Shown here: one piece after another, positions 1-12,800 of the stretch | Layout of the letters: every line of letters starts with the position of its first letter | Numbering within the stretch: the stretch's first letter is position 1 | Assembly (NCBI GenBank): GCA_949316235.1 | Contig: OX438750.1 | Location: 16,866,865-16,930,864 of the forward strand | DNA length: 64,000 bases | From: Oegoconia quadripuncta | Taxonomy: Eukaryota; Arthropoda; Insecta; Lepidoptera; Autostichidae | Reading direction: 5' to 3' | Program-made: the position numbers and the translations under genes | Notes under the pieces: generated by a model | Database searches by the model: none | Told to the model about the DNA's origin: nothing | What the model saw: only the letters and a program-made list of their open reading frames with translations

Positions 1-596
1 TTTTAATGGTTCCTACGTAATTTTCCAGAAATTTCTCGGAAATGATAATTAAAGAAGTACAATATTGTTTCATGTAAAATGTTGTTTAATGTTTTACTTT
101 AACTTAAAAACTTGTTGTTCTTATTACGTAAAAAATGTAGTAAAATGTAGTAACACGATTAGCAATAAAAATACTATGGGTTCTTTTACAAATTTTATTG
201 GCCTTGATTCCCCGATAAATTCCCGATTTAAATTATTCCTCACTCTCTATTTTCCCAGAAATCGAGGAATTTTTTCGTAATTGGCAGCACAGCATGTACA
301 AATTTGGTAGGTTAGAAATTATGTAATGCTAAAATAGAGTGAGATAACGTTATTCTGGGTATAAGGGCATCCCTTTCTATTGCGCTCTTTTAGCCCAAGG
401 TGTTAACGAAAAAAGTACACAATAGCGCCGTCTAGTGTCGAGTAGCAATACTTTTGGACAATTACAATATCATTCATTCATTGTATACGAGTGTCAAACG
501 ACGACATACGTAATGCAGTAACTTTTATACGAGTGGTCGATGATCGTAAACGATGGTCGATGGCCGATTGAAACGTTTAAATTTACGTAATAGGCC
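1..596 (+). repeat. Partial copy of the ~1-kb dispersed element
   Basis: This stretch is nearly identical, in the same orientation, to the right-hand part of each unit of the array at 33327-36526 (compare 33887-34474). It ends in the same TACGTAATAGGCCCTCT terminus. It is cut off by the left edge of the window, so its other end cannot be judged. The short open frame inside (65-280) is not conserved in frame between copies and is not a gene. Confidence 0.9.
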
Positions 597-761
597 CTCT
601 GTTTACTGCAAATATTAAGCTTTAAATTGGTTACTTTTATTACGAGATAAGTAACCAAACTACCAGCTAATCTGCTATGTTTACCGATTTTTTAAATGAC
701 AATAATATTTAAGATGTGGTTTAGACACTCAAAAGGTTTCTTACGTGACCCGGGGGCTCTG

Positions 762-897
762 CCGCCTAACTCAAAGCTATAGCTATCGCGATAGCAATGC
801 ACAGTCCGTCCTTGTCATTGTGTTACGAAATGAAAAGAATGGATGGTGTATTGACGCCATAAACGATAACAATTTCCAAAGGAATTGAGTTAGGCGG
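762..897. mobile_element. Short MITE with 13-bp terminal inverted repeats
   Basis: The element begins with CCGCCTAACTCAA and ends with the exact reverse complement TTGAGTTAGGCGG. A related half copy lies at 40325-40440 and shares the terminal motif and the internal motif CACAGTCC. No coding capacity, so it would be mobilised in trans. The stretches on either side (597-761 and 898-1160) show nothing I can name. Confidence 0.6.
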
Positions 898-1160
898 TCT
901 GCCTGCATACTGAATTTTATATGAAAGCAAATTTCTTTTTAGCAAATTCAGATTCATCCGTTAAAAAGAAATTTGCTGTCTTACAAATATGCCGATCAGT
1001 TGACCCATTTTGTATTGGGAGAGCTAGGCAGAATTTGTTCCGTATCAACACTTTTTTTAGAATAATTAAAAAATAACAGTGAATAACTTAATTGAAAAGT
1101 TCGTAGAATCTCTACACATACAATCGACTGTGTATTTTAAAATTCTGAATGTACATATTC

Positions 1161-1503
1161 TTTTTTTTTATCCACAACAGGTTAGCACTTGACCTCAGTC
1201 ACACCTGATGTTAAGTGAAGATGAGGCCGAAGGTGGTAGCGTACTGACCCGGAAACCCCATCTTATTTGGGGGACTGGCTATCATCTTATCTCTTAACAT
1301 CCGGAACATAACAATGCTATTAACATTGCTGTTTGACGGCAGATTTTTAGATAAGATGGTGGTAGCTAGCCAGGTGGACATTTAATATGCCCTACCACCA
1401 ACCAAACCGAGTATTAAATATGTACCCCGCTGGGGATCGAACCCGCGACCTCCGCAACGTAAACCCAATGTTGTCTACATTGAGCCACGGAGGCGGTTAA
1501 TAC
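1161..1503 (-). mobile_element. tRNA-derived SINE, family 1 (minus strand)
   Basis: Read on the minus strand, the element starts with a tRNA-like head. It has an A-box-like TGGCTCAATG and a B-box-like GGTTCGATCCCC, the internal RNA polymerase III promoter of SINEs. A unique body follows and it ends in a T-run (an A-run on its own strand) at 1161-1169. Three more copies occur at 39690-40020, 40061-40320 and 48139-48472. The tRNA-like part lacks a full cloverleaf and is not a tRNA gene. Confidence 0.8.
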
Positions 1504-3515
1504 GGTAGTACGGAACCCTATTACGCGTGAACCGACACCACTTAACTGGTTTTAAGAGATATTTACGTGTATAAATTTTGTATTAAGTGTATTTTCTAAT
1601 ATTCACAGCCAGTGAACTCAAAGAGAAGATAATCCAATGGCAGCGCGGAAAGAAAACGCCATCGTAAAATCTCTAAGCCAACATTCTAAAGTCTGATGTA
1701 TATAATCTAATACATAGTAAAGACTAGCTGCTGGGTATTTCCAGCTCACAAGGGACTATTGTCCTAATGCATGAATGTGAGATTATTATAAGTATGCTAT
1801 TTCAGTGCGAATGTTTCGTGCAGTTGAAATTTGATAACTTTAAAACTTACTGTAGTTACTCCACCAAATGCTTCGTTTACACATCAATTTAGAAGTTTTA
1901 TGTAGATAATATCGTCTTTCCCGTTACAATTCTGAGAGCCTAAATGCACTTGAAATGTTTTTCTTTGATTTGAATTTAAACTAAAGTATATTTTGATTTT
2001 TCGTTATTTTTAAATTAAAAATCAGAAAATTTATGGAAATATATTTAATTGATCTATTATAAATTATAATAACATCACATGTAGAAATATAAAGGCCTAA
2101 ATTCTACATCAACAGCACACTATTTCTCCAAATGAGGTGCTTCTTGACCCCAAGTGTTTCAGACAGCAAGGCATTATCACATGGCGATGTATATTTAGCT
2201 AGTGGAAGGTGATGCCTTTCAGCATTTTATTAGGAGTATGTTCTACAAAATCGTTGCAAGTAAATACGATTAGATTGATTAGAGCCCCACATTAGTTTAA
2301 CTAATGGTTATACTTTAAAATATAGGTATTGTATGGAATGTTAAAGACTTTTATTTTTGTGCAAAATGCAAAGTAAGAAAGTAAATATTATTTTATTGGT
2401 TTGATTACTATTGCATTATAGTGATATTATTTTAGTCTTTGTTAGTGGACATGATTAATTTTAGCTCTAATAAATGTCAATGATGTAATTTTGTTCCTTT
2501 TTATTAACTGTGAAATGGATCTTCACTTTAGATTACGTATAAAATATACATAGTACTCATATATTAATATCATTAGCATAATCTGCATTGTAATAGTAGT
2601 ATATACTAATTCTTATTACAGATATCTCGAATAAAATTTCTCCAGTCACTGCCAAGTTAATCAGCTTAGTGAATAGCAGTCATTCCTAAATGAAATCCAT
2701 TTCTTTAAAATTATGTGGTCTCACTTGTATAATAATTTGACTTGTATTTATCTTTATATTACGAAGATTCTATGATAAAGGTATCTTATGTTGATATGTC
2801 AATAAATATGATAAAATGTGTGCCATTCTTTTCATTTTCCCATAATCACAGGCAACATTGTAGCAAAAACTTAATTTTTAAATTACACATTTTGACTTAA
2901 AATCTAGTTACAAAATTATTGTCAGTTTGATTCTTAAAAATACATGCCCTATCTAAAAGACAAAATAATTAAAATCTCAATAAACAATATTATGAGGTAG
3001 CTCATGAAATTATCAAACTAGCAGAGATTACTCAACCCACACACCACACCATCATTTGAATTATATGTACAGCACTCATTTCCCATTGAAAAGACATAAT
3101 AAATAACCTACTGCTTTGCATTTGTATAGGTAGATTTGTAATCTACAAATTGACATGCTTCAAAATAACATCCTATTCAGACAGTTGGTGCAAAGAATAA
3201 CATTATTATGATATGTTTAAGTAAAGCTAACATACGAGATTACTAGAAAAAATATTAGAGACTTGAACAAAAAGTGGCACAACAAAAAGCTCTGATCAAT
3301 TTTACAATGATTAAATAATACACTCAAAACAATTTGTACATATTAGAGAATAAATAAAACTGATAGATCCTTAACAATACTATTTGTCCCCCATAGAAAT
3401 ATTTTTTACATAAAGGCAGTTTTTTAAAATATTTTAAATAGTACTCCTATAATACAATATAAATACTATATAATTGCATAGGGAAGCATTAAATTGCTTT
3501 GCTATTTCACTAATC
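1504..3515. other. AT-rich region downstream of UBIAD1
   Basis: About 2 kb with no convincing open frame or named repeat. The part nearest 3515 is expected to hold the 3' UTR of the minus-strand UBIAD1 gene. The rest appears to be intergenic, and I see no further structure. Confidence 0.5.
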
Positions 3516-4511
3516 CTATCCACGCAGAAGGAAAGGTAATCTATAAGCAAACAAACATGAGATCATGTAAAGCATGCCAAAGTAGAAGTTCAATCTCGCT
3601 GTCTGACGTGGAACATATCGCATGGTCTCTGGACATCTAAACATTCTCTCTATTTCAAATGCCCGTGGCAAAGTCAGTAGTGGTAACAAGAACCACAATG
3701 AGCAACGAACTGATGCCACCACAAACATTATATATGGAGTGAATAATAAAAAGGCATACAGTAAATATGATGCAGTTGTGCCAATTAAAATTGCTAATGT
3801 GACTATTTCAGCTTTGCTGTCTGTTTCAAGATCTCTTGTGTTGTTACTGTGTAAAATTGCTTCAGTGTTTAATGCAAGAGGTATTGCATAGTAAATGATA
3901 GGCCAGTCCACCCTTCCAGTCTGTGCCAAGAAAGCAAACACAACAGACACAGGCCCAAAAATGACTAGAGCTAAAATATCACCAAGAGCTATATACTTCA
4001 AACCTATCCCTCCTGTATACAAAAATGAAGATGATAAGCCTCCAAAGTAAACTAAAGCTAAATGTTCCATTCTAGCCGGCGATGACACTATTAGTGGAAC
4101 AAAGAATGCGCAACCTGCCATGTATAGAATGGCACCAAGTGAGACAACTTCATCTGTGCTTAGAATATGATCAACTAAGGTGCGATCATCGGATTTGCGA
4201 TTGTCGATGCCTTTAACGAAGTCGAAGTAAGTGTTAACGACGTTACCAGCACCGTGGACGGGCAGCACGGTGCAGATGGTGAGTATCAGGGTGAGCCAAC
4301 TGAAGCTAGTGTCACCGGGCAGTCGGTACGCCAGCGCGGCTCCCAGTAAGATCGGTAGTAGGCTGGCGCTCAGTGACCACGGCCGCAGCGCTAGCACGTA
4401 TGTACGCACTTTCATGAGAGGGTTTCTCGTAAATTCCCTCTCCTCTTTTGGCTGCTCCAGGAGGTTACCCTCAGCTGTGGTGCTATCTTCCGCTTTCTTG
4501 TCACTTTCCAT
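3516..4511 (-). CDS. UBIAD1: UbiA prenyltransferase domain-containing protein 1 (heix-like)
   Basis: An intact single-exon gene of 331 residues, close to the length of vertebrate UBIAD1. The family transfers a prenyl chain to menadione to make menaquinone-4 in ER/Golgi membranes; the fly gene is heixuedian. The first Asp-rich motif, NTYFDFVKGID, is at residues 93-103 and is followed by KSDDRTLVD, a strong UBIAD1 signature. The second motif, NNTRDLETD, is at 223-231. Several hydrophobic segments fit a multi-pass membrane protein, and the N-terminus is polar. The open frame extends two codons upstream to a GTG, but the first ATG (4511-4509) has a good context (ACAATGG), so I start there. The antisense open frames at 3622-3891 and 4231-4548 are shadows. 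Confidence 0.95.
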   Translation of the reverse strand: MESDKKAEDSTTAEGNLLEQPKEEREFTRNPLMKVRTYVLALRPWSLSASLLPILLGAALAYRLPGDTSFSWLTLILTICTVLPVHGAGNVVNTYFDFVKGIDNRKSDDRTLVDHILSTDEVVSLGAILYMAGCAFFVPLIVSSPARMEHLALVYFGGLSSSFLYTGGIGLKYIALGDILALVIFGPVSVVFAFLAQTGRVDWPIIYYAIPLALNTEAILHSNNTRDLETDSKAEIVTLAILIGTTASYLLYAFLLFTPYIMFVVASVRCSLWFLLPLLTLPRAFEIERMFRCPETMRYVPRQTARLNFYFGMLYMISCLFAYRLPFLLRG

Positions 4512-4788
4512 TGTCACTTTCTTTCGAGTATTTATAGTTTTATTGTAGGTCTGTTATTCACCTCACGAAGTCGTATATATGGATTAAATTCGCCTATAGA
4601 AAAAGCAGGGGCGAATAAACAAGACTCCCGTTATCTAGCTAGAACACAGAATACTAAAAATATAATTTTCTGTTCAATCGGTCAGAAACGAAAGAGGCTT
4701 GTAGAATTAGTACTTTGTTTTACAACAATAAATTAAATTAATACTCTGTGCTCACAACTGTCAAACAAGATATCAAGAATTTGTTTTT
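4512..4788. other. 5' flank of UBIAD1
   Basis: Presumed promoter and 5' UTR of the minus-strand UBIAD1 gene. I see no clear TATA box or initiator, and the region ends at the MITE that starts at 4789. Confidence 0.35.
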
Positions 4789-5093
4789 TTTTTCTCTACT
4801 CTCGGATCTAAGTTCTCGCAAAGGGATCTATGTCTATACAGCCATGTCTTATGTCTTCAGAATCATGAAAGCAAAGAGGATTTGATTTATTATTCTCATC
4901 GCATAGGCAGTCCGTACACAGTCAACCTCGATCGCGATCTGTGATCAAAATCAATTATCGCAATCCACATTGATAATGTACGAAGCAGATTGACGGATTG
5001 ATGGATCTGATCACAAAATAAGAGAAACAAGACATGGCTGTATGGGCTTAGATCCCTTTGCCTTCTCCGAGAGGAGAGAATAAAACGAAAAAA
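4789..5093. mobile_element. Palindromic MITE-like element, ~305 bp
   Basis: The outer ~70 bp (4789-4858 and 5021-5093) are imperfect inverted repeats; both arms carry AGACATGGCTGTAT, GATCCCTTTG and TCTCC/GGAGA motifs in opposite orientation. The same arm sequence is present once, without its partner, right after the micro-ORF at 30446-30490. That links this element to the repeat family at 30126-30512. Confidence 0.6.
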
Positions 5094-5572
5094 ACATACA
5101 TTACATTCAAAGAGTATTGTAACTATTTACCGAGAAAGAGTGGCAACTCCGTGGTTTAATTTGCATGTATAGACAGTGCTACTGCCAGCGATTGGTTGAG
5201 GAATTAAATCTATCTATACATACCTACGTACACTGATTATATAGGTAGAAACTGGGTTTAGAAATAGGTATTGTTATTTATGAGGAAATTTTTATTTCTC
5301 ATAACTAATTTCTTTAAATTAGCTATGAAAAACAAGTATAACAAAAACAAACAACAAATTAACAAAAATCTGAACTTTTACAAAAACTTTCAAACGGAAA
5401 TCGATGTAGACTGACAGCTCGACATGACACCACCCACCGGCAAGATGGGGGCTGCTGCCACAGAACACTAATAACGGTTAGTTAGGGCTTTTTGGCGGGA
5501 AATCGGCGAGTGAAGTAGCATTTTTCTTTATAATTCTTATAATTTGTGCATTCTAACTTTTGAAGCTTAATA

Positions 5573-5740
5573 ATGGCAGAATATTGTGCAGCAAACGTTA
5601 GTGGTGGTGTACAAGTGAAGGGAAGGGAAGAAGTGGTGTACAAGAAGCCGCCAAATTCTTTTGTAAAGCTTTCTGCCACTTTACTGAAGAATGACTTGAC
5701 TGTGACTAGACTCTGTATACGCCAAGTATACGACGAATAG
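5573..5740 (+). CDS. Micro-ORF (55 aa), truncated copy
   Basis: A short open frame starting MAEYCAANVSGG. It matches the 75-aa frame at 30215-30442 except for a missing internal stretch and an earlier stop. Upstream both copies share TTTGGCGGGA (here at 5491-5500), which fits the E2F-site consensus. Identity also extends into the non-coding flanks, so the two may simply be recent repeat copies. I do not recognise the protein; it may not be translated. Confidence 0.3.
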   Translation: MAEYCAANVSGGVQVKGREEVVYKKPPNSFVKLSATLLKNDLTVTRLCIRQVYDE

Positions 5741-6559
5741 TAACTATTTACCGAGAAAGAGTGGCAACTCCGTGGTTAAATTTGCATGTATAGACAGTGC
5801 TGCTGCCAGCGATTGGTTGAGGAATTAAATCTATCTATACATACCTACGTACACTGATTATATAGGTAGAAACTGGGTTTAGAAATAGGTATTGTTGTTT
5901 ATGAGGAAATTTTTATTTCTCATAACTAATTTCTTTAAATTAGCTATGAAAAACAAGTATAACAAAAACAAACAACAAATTAACAAAAATCTGAACTTTT
6001 ACAAAAACTTTCAAAGGAAATCGACGTTGACTGAGAGCTCGACATGACATCACCCACCGGTAAGATGGCGGCTGCTACCACAGAACACTAATAACGGTTA
6101 GTTCGTCAACCGCAGTTCAGAGGTCGCAGTCTGCTACGAAAATTGATGACATTTGCAGTGTGCCCCCCCTGGTATGCATATAGGTTAGGTATCGGTATCA
6201 TTCACTATATAAGTCACTACTAGCCTCAGACTATATAGGGATACTACGCATCTACTAACCAGGGGGGGCACACTTCAAATGTCATCAATTTTCATAGCAG
6301 ACTGCGACCTCTGAAATACGGTTGACGAACTAACCGTTATTAGTGTTCTGTGGCAGCAGCCGCCATCTTACCGGTGGGTGATGTCATGTCGAGCTCTCAG
6401 TCAACGTCGATTTCCTTTTGAAAGTTTTTGTAAAAGTTCAGATTTATGTTAATTTATTGTTTGTCTTTGTTATACTTGTTTTTCATAGCTAATTTAAAGA
6501 AATTAGTTATGAGAAGTAAAAATTTCCTCATAAACAACAATACCTATATCTAAACCCAG

Positions 6560-6843
6560 TGTTTACGCCAATCTGCTAACATCGAAACGGCAGACGAGTT
6601 TAACGTTTTGTTAACTATACTGCACCACACATACATACCTACACTCCATTTATACATACACTCACACATGCATTCTAACCAATCCCACCGTTCGTCATAT
6701 CACACCTCCACATCATCAACTGTCACTAACACAAGAATATACTACCTACTACCTACTGCCACCACTGCATATCAAGTTCAAATGTAATTTCAATAAACTA
6801 TAGTTTTATTACGATAGTTTTTCTCCTTGTTCCATCGTGAACA
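6560..6843 (+). repeat. 5' LTR of the BEL/Pao element
   Basis: 284 bp beginning TGTTTACGCC and ending CGTGAACA. It is preceded by the target duplication CCCAG (6555-6559), which recurs at 13870-13874 after the 3' LTR. Relative to the 3' LTR it lacks about 35 bp near its end, between two short TTGTTC repeats, which looks like a deletion by repeat slippage. Confidence 0.92.
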
Positions 6844-6846
6844 AAG

Positions 6847-6861
6847 TGGCGACCGTGACAG
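6847..6861 (+). promoter_or_regulatory. tRNA primer-binding site
   Basis: TGGCGACCGTGACAG starts three bases after the 5' LTR. From memory of the tRNA, it is complementary to the 3' end of insect tRNA-Arg(UCG) including CCA, and would prime minus-strand DNA synthesis. Confidence 0.75.
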
Positions 6862-7828
6862 AACCTGCAGCAAGACTTCAGATACGAAGCCGCCGGGTTT
6901 ACTTTTTCCCTCTAAAAAGGACGACTAGAGGTCATTGCCAGCCGACTACATCTCTTTTGGTGGGAAACCAGAGGAGTTTTCGCCGCATCTACACATATCT
7001 ACGTGCAGCACAGACCAGTTGCCATCAGCCTATCCAGGGAAGACGCATCCATTGGGTTACGCTAAGACGGAGCAGCAGCCTACCATCTGCAACGAGCTAT
7101 CGGATCGTTGCGCCTACATCACCTGCCTGCCCTTCTAATTGTGAGCCCGTTCCTTATTATACGAATTCCTAAATTCCTAGTTATTCCTCTTTGACTTGTG
7201 CAAACAAGGTGGATCTAGTTTTTACAAGTGAGCTACCTAGTATAAATATTATCTTAAATTTGGCTATTCCACCATTATTCACGCACTGCACTATAAGGCT
7301 ATTGCGCACTGCACCTTATAAGCACTAAATAATAGCTAAGTCTATAATTATTTCGCACTGTATACACAAAATAGCCACTTCACTGCGCCTAACCTATGGC
7401 CGCTTAATTGTTTCGAACCATAATCGTTTAACCATCCAACTATACTTCTATGCTATGCCTAAAATATCTTCTAAACCTATGTCTTACGCTGATATCACTA
7501 TATAAACTCATAAACAGAACTTAATCATTTCACTACTTTAGTTTCCCCGCTTCACAGCTATAAATTAAGTACTTGTGTACCAGTTAACTTGGCGGTTCTA
7601 ACGCATCTATTCCAGTGCTTTGAATCGAGTGCCGCAACGCATCGTCCACGCGTGACGTCAGCCATTGTCTGCAGCTCCTCCTGCTTACCTGCGCCCGACG
7701 CGCTGCCACTGCGACTGAGGACCGGTTTCTCGAGAGTTTAAGTTCACCGCTAGACTGTGGAACGAGGAGCGTATCGTATGCCTATAACTATATACTAATC
7801 AGCTGTTAACGTTCTTCGCAAGTTTAAT

Positions 7829-9352
7829 ATGACTGAAGAAAACAAGTATAAAGATTTAATTTCGAAGCGAAGTTCTACGAAAGGACGCGTTACTAAATTT
7901 AAAAATAGTCTAGATATCTTATTGACATTAGAAAATGTTTCTGCAATTGAAATTAATCAACTTGCGATGAAGTTATTCAAATTTCAAGAATTGTTCCAAG
8001 AGTTCAACGATTTACAAAACGAAATAGAAGTCGCCAATGTTTCCTTTTTAGAATCTGAGCTAGCGACTAGAGATTTAATTGAACAAGATTTCTATCATTG
8101 CATTGCCACGGCTCAAAACATAATACACGAGAACTCGACTTCCAAATCTACAGACTTTAAATCTGTTCCATCACACGCTGGATCTTCCCATTGTCATCAT
8201 CACGAGGACAATGATGTGCTTGGGTTTAGGTTGCCCGTTATTAAGATTCCTAATTTTGATGGCACTTATTACAAATGGTTGGAGTTTAAGGAAACCTTTA
8301 ACTCTTTAATTCATGAAAATAATAAGATTAAAAACATACATAAGTTTCATTATTTGAATTCTTATTTGGAAGGCGAAGCAGCTCGCGTTATTTGTAATTT
8401 GGAAGTTACAGATGGAAATTACACGGAAGCTTGGCAATTCTTGTGCGAACGCTATGATAACAAACGCCAACTAATAAATAATCATTTAAAGTCACTATTT
8501 AAATTAGAATCAGTGCGAGAGACCGATAAGTCGCTTAGATTTATTATTGATCACGTAAATAAAAACTTACGGGCTCTCGGCACACTGGGCTTGCCTACGG
8601 ATAAGTGGGACGTCCTCATTATATATATGGTTTCGGCAAAATTAGATAACAATACAGCATTTAAATGGGAGGAACATAGGAATACCCTACCAGACATACC
8701 TTCTCTCAACGACTTCTTCAGTTTTCTTAAAAATCGCGCCGACGTACTCGAAACTGTCCAAAGAAACAGACAAGACAAAACTAAACCTGTACCATTTACA
8801 CCCCCTTTTAAAACACACACAAAGGCGTTAGTTGTCGTAACCTCTTCATCTCCCAGGCCTTCGTTGGCATGCGTACTATGTAAAGGTATTCATGGCCTTC
8901 ACGAATGCTCTTCTTTCAAGGCGAAGACTGTTGAAGATAGGATGTCCACAGTGACGTCACATAACTTGTGTCATAATTGTCTAAGAAAGGGTCATGATCA
9001 TCGTCGTTGTAGGTTGCAAGGTACATGCCGGTATTGCAAAATGCGACATAATTCGCTTTTACATAAATTGGACGACCAATCATCAAAAGACTCTGCGGAG
9101 TCTGTATCTATGTCCGCCATCTCCTCTCCTGAAATTCTGTTGTGTACTGCCAAGGTGCAACTTGCCAACCCTATCAGTAAGAAAACTATGATAGTACGAG
9201 CCTTATTGGATAGTGGGAGCCAGTCTACATTCATTACAGAGGCTGTAATGCTGAAACTAAACCTCACTCCCCAACCATCAGCAACTAGCATAGTTGGTAT
9301 AGGTTGTGGCACTACTCCTGAACCAGACTTCCAATTGATTGCTCAGGAGTAG
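7829..9352 (+). pseudogene. BEL/Pao gag-protease frame, 3' truncated
   Basis: A 507-codon frame. The N-terminal ~125 residues look helical. Next comes the Pao-type gag domain (from about residue 135, IPNFDGTYYKWLEF onward). Cys/His knuckles follow near residues 350-405, including CHNCLRKGHDHRRC. The aspartic protease motif DSGSQSTFI is near residue 461. The ATG at 7829 follows the leader. The frame stops at 9352 because foreign sequence has been inserted before the reverse transcriptase; in an intact element it would continue into pol. Confidence 0.88.
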
Positions 9353-9825
9353 GCCGCAATAAATAATAAAAATCAGGAACACTTGAATATCGTATTGTAA
9401 TAAAAAGGCACTCTGAAAAGGTATAAAAACACTGAATATGAATATAAAAGATAGATTGAATAAAACACATAAGAATTTGGAATAGATACCGAACACAATA
9501 AACACTACAAAACACTAACGTTATAAAACAATGCCTTTACGAATGATAATGAATATAAGAATGAATTTAAGAAATGCGATAGCTCCAGCGCACTCAGCGG
9601 AAATATAATAGAATATGGTTATAATATAATAAGTTTGATAGAAACGTCCGAGCTTTAGAACTGTTGAAAATATAATGACGTTGTTTTGTTCGGCCGTCTG
9701 AGTTCGAAATAGGAATTTGAATTTAAATATAGAGAAACGAAAAGGAAAAAGAACAAAAAGATTACTAACTAAAATCACCAACGAGACGCAATACCGTCAC
9801 GTTACAAGGTGATACACCCCTAAAA
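9353..9825. mobile_element. Unidentified insertion inside BEL pol
   Basis: About 0.5 kb of AT-rich sequence with no retroviral-type coding lies between the protease and the resumption of the pol frame at about 9841. It is probably a small transposon or solo LTR, but I could not find clear terminal repeats or a target duplication, so both edges are approximate (the left may be ~9315). Confidence 0.45.
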
Positions 9826-9840
9826 TTAAACACAAAAAGG

Positions 9841-12800
9841 TGTACACTCCACCTTCAGTCTAATCTCAATACCTACAATGTTTACACGTCCTGCAGAGTG
9901 TTACCTACCATTTCAGGTAATTTACCTAAAGTTGCCTTCGATGTCAAACATTTAAATTTATTCAATTTTGAGTTAGCCGACCCCAGCTTTAACGAACCAT
10001 CTCCAATCGATATGCTCATTGGTGCTGACTTATTCTGGGACATAATAGGTTCCCAGCAGCACTCCTTAGGGGATAAAAACCCTATTCTAAGGAGCTCTAA
10101 ACTTGGATGGCTCATCGCAGGTCCTATGCTCACCCAGTCAAATCAACCAACCAATAATAATAATAATATTAAAAGTCAATGCAATTTTTTACTTAATGTT
10201 GATCATTCCACCCTACCAACATTAAACGACCAACTAAAATTATTTTGGGAATTAGAAAACTTCCCTCACAAAACGGTTCTCACACAAGAAGAAAATATTT
10301 GTGAGCAACATTTTCTTCAAAATACGCAACGGCGAGATGACGGCCATTTTTGTGTTGCTATTCCTCTTCGTGCAGAAAGGGATCGCCTATCTGATACCTA
10401 CTGCTTAGTCAAAAAGCGATTCATAAATTTAGAGGCTCGGTTCCGCAGAGAACGCGAACTCAAAAGGCTATACAGTGAATTTATTCACGAATACGCTGCA
10501 CTAGGTCATCTCTCCGAAGCGCCTATACAAAGACCTGTTAATTCATATTTTCTTCCACATCACCCCGTAATCAGGGACAAAAGCGAGTCGACTAAGGTCC
10601 GTGTCGTATTTGACGGCTCAGCTCGCTCTACTTCTGGCCTGTCAGTAAACGAGGCTCAGATGGTAGGACCTGTATTACAGGATTCATTATTTAATATTCT
10701 AATTCGTTTCCGTCAGCATAAATATGTTCTATCAGGAGACATAGAAAAAATGTTTCGTCAAATTTCAGTGCGAGAATCAGATAGAGATTTACAGTTAATA
10801 TTATGGCGTGATAGTGAATCTGACCCCATTCGTACTCTAAGACTTAACACCGTGACATAATGGTTTTTCCAGCGCAAGTTTTTTAAGTACAAGATGCATC
10901 TGGCAGCTAGGTGAAGAGTGTGACAGCCCTACTATAAAAACTATAATACAAACCGACTTTTACTGTGACGATTTGTTAACAGGATCGGTCAATAAGCAAG
11001 ACTTATGTCACATTCAGAGCTCGGTGTCAGGTGAACTAGCTAAGGGCGGGTTCTATCTTCGCAAGTACCGTTCTAATTTACCAGATCTCTTCACCAACAA
11101 CATCAACATCGAAGAGGGTGAATTGATGATAAGTAATGCCACTAGTACCCTAGGCATAGGTTGGGTTCCTTCTACTGACACTCTTTACTTTCAAATTCAC
11201 CTCTCCCCTGTGGACGTACTGACTAAGCGAACTATTCTGTCCTCAACATTTAAAATCTTCGACCCTTTAGGGTTACTATCGTTATGTACCATAAAACCAA
11301 AAATCATTATACAAGAGTTATGGACTCAGAAAATAGGTTGGGATGATCCGGTATCGCCAGAAATTCAATCTGCGTGGTTGAAATTTATAAAATATCTCCC
11401 ACTACTCTCTTCAATAAAAATCCCCCGATGTGTAATTATTGATAATCCAATATCCATTGAAATGCATTCCTTTTGTGATGCGTCACTACGAGCCTACGGG
11501 TCATGCATTTATTTAAGAACCATCGATTTACAAGGCAATATAATGGTCGACTTATTGTGTGCCAAAGCAAGAGTGGCTCCCATAAAACCTACCACTATTC
11601 CTCGTTTAGAGCTTTGCGGTGCTCTATTGGCCGCTCAGTTAAGTTCGACAGTTACGCAGGCATTACGGTGCACTATCGCACGTCACGTATATTGGACAGA
11701 TTCGACTGTGGTACTGGGCTGGCTAAAGGCGCCAAACAAAACAAAAACATTTGTTGCCAATAGAGTATGCGCAATTAACGAACTTACAGATATATCTTCT
11801 TGGCGCCATGTAAGTACCTCTGATAATCCGGCCGATCTCGTGTCACGAGGTTTGGATCCACAGAACGTGGCTAACTCGAACATATGGTGGCATGGACCAT
11901 CTTACTTACTTCTACCAGAGTCCTACTGGCCTACTTCAAATTTAAAAATTAATTTACACATTCCTGAGTTGAAAGAACAGCCTGCTTTGGTGGTGGAGCC
12001 TGCACCTTCGATGCAAATTATTGATTTCAATAAATATTCAAAATTCAATACTTTACAAAGAGTTCATGCCACAGTATTGCGATTTGTTTCGAATTGCAAA
12101 AATCATGTTAATAAGCAAACAGGTCCACTACAAACATCTGAATTAGAGAGGGCTCTTTATTTTATAATTAAAACAGTCCAAAGGGACTCCTCAGTAGAGA
12201 TAGAGTTATTAAAAAATAATAAGGTTCTTAAATCCAAAGCTTCCCTGTCTTCACTTAACTTCCCTTTCTTGACAGTGAAGGAATTCTTCGCGTCGGCGGA
12301 CGCATGGAGAGTTCTTCTTATCCGTACGATAAACGACACCCCATAATCCTAAAGGCAGACCATTATGTAACCAAGTTGATTTTCCAACAGGAGCATGCGC
12401 GTCTCTTGCATGCTGGACCGCAACACCTCCTCGCTTCTATTAGAGAGCGCTACCCATTAGCGGTCGGCACCTAGCACGACGAGTAACGCGTGACTGTTTA
12501 ACATGTCGTCGTTTTAAGGGTCAAACAATGACTAACATAATGGGCAACTTACCATCCGAACGTGTAGAGCCAGATTTCCCATTCCGTACTATCGGTACGG
12601 ATTTTGCCGGACCTTTCCTAATTACAGACCGGAAGGGTCGTGGTAGCAAGATAGTAAAATTTTATTTATGTATTTTTGTCTGCTTTCGCTACAAATGTAT
12701 ACATCTGAAAGCGGTAAGCGATCTGACAAAGGATGCCTTCATACTTACTCTAAAGAGATTTATCGCTCGTAGAGGCATTCCTAATGTAATTTACAGTGAT

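Noticed and set aside
3622..4548. Plus-strand open frames opposite UBIAD1
   Set aside because: Antisense shadows of a well-identified minus-strand gene.
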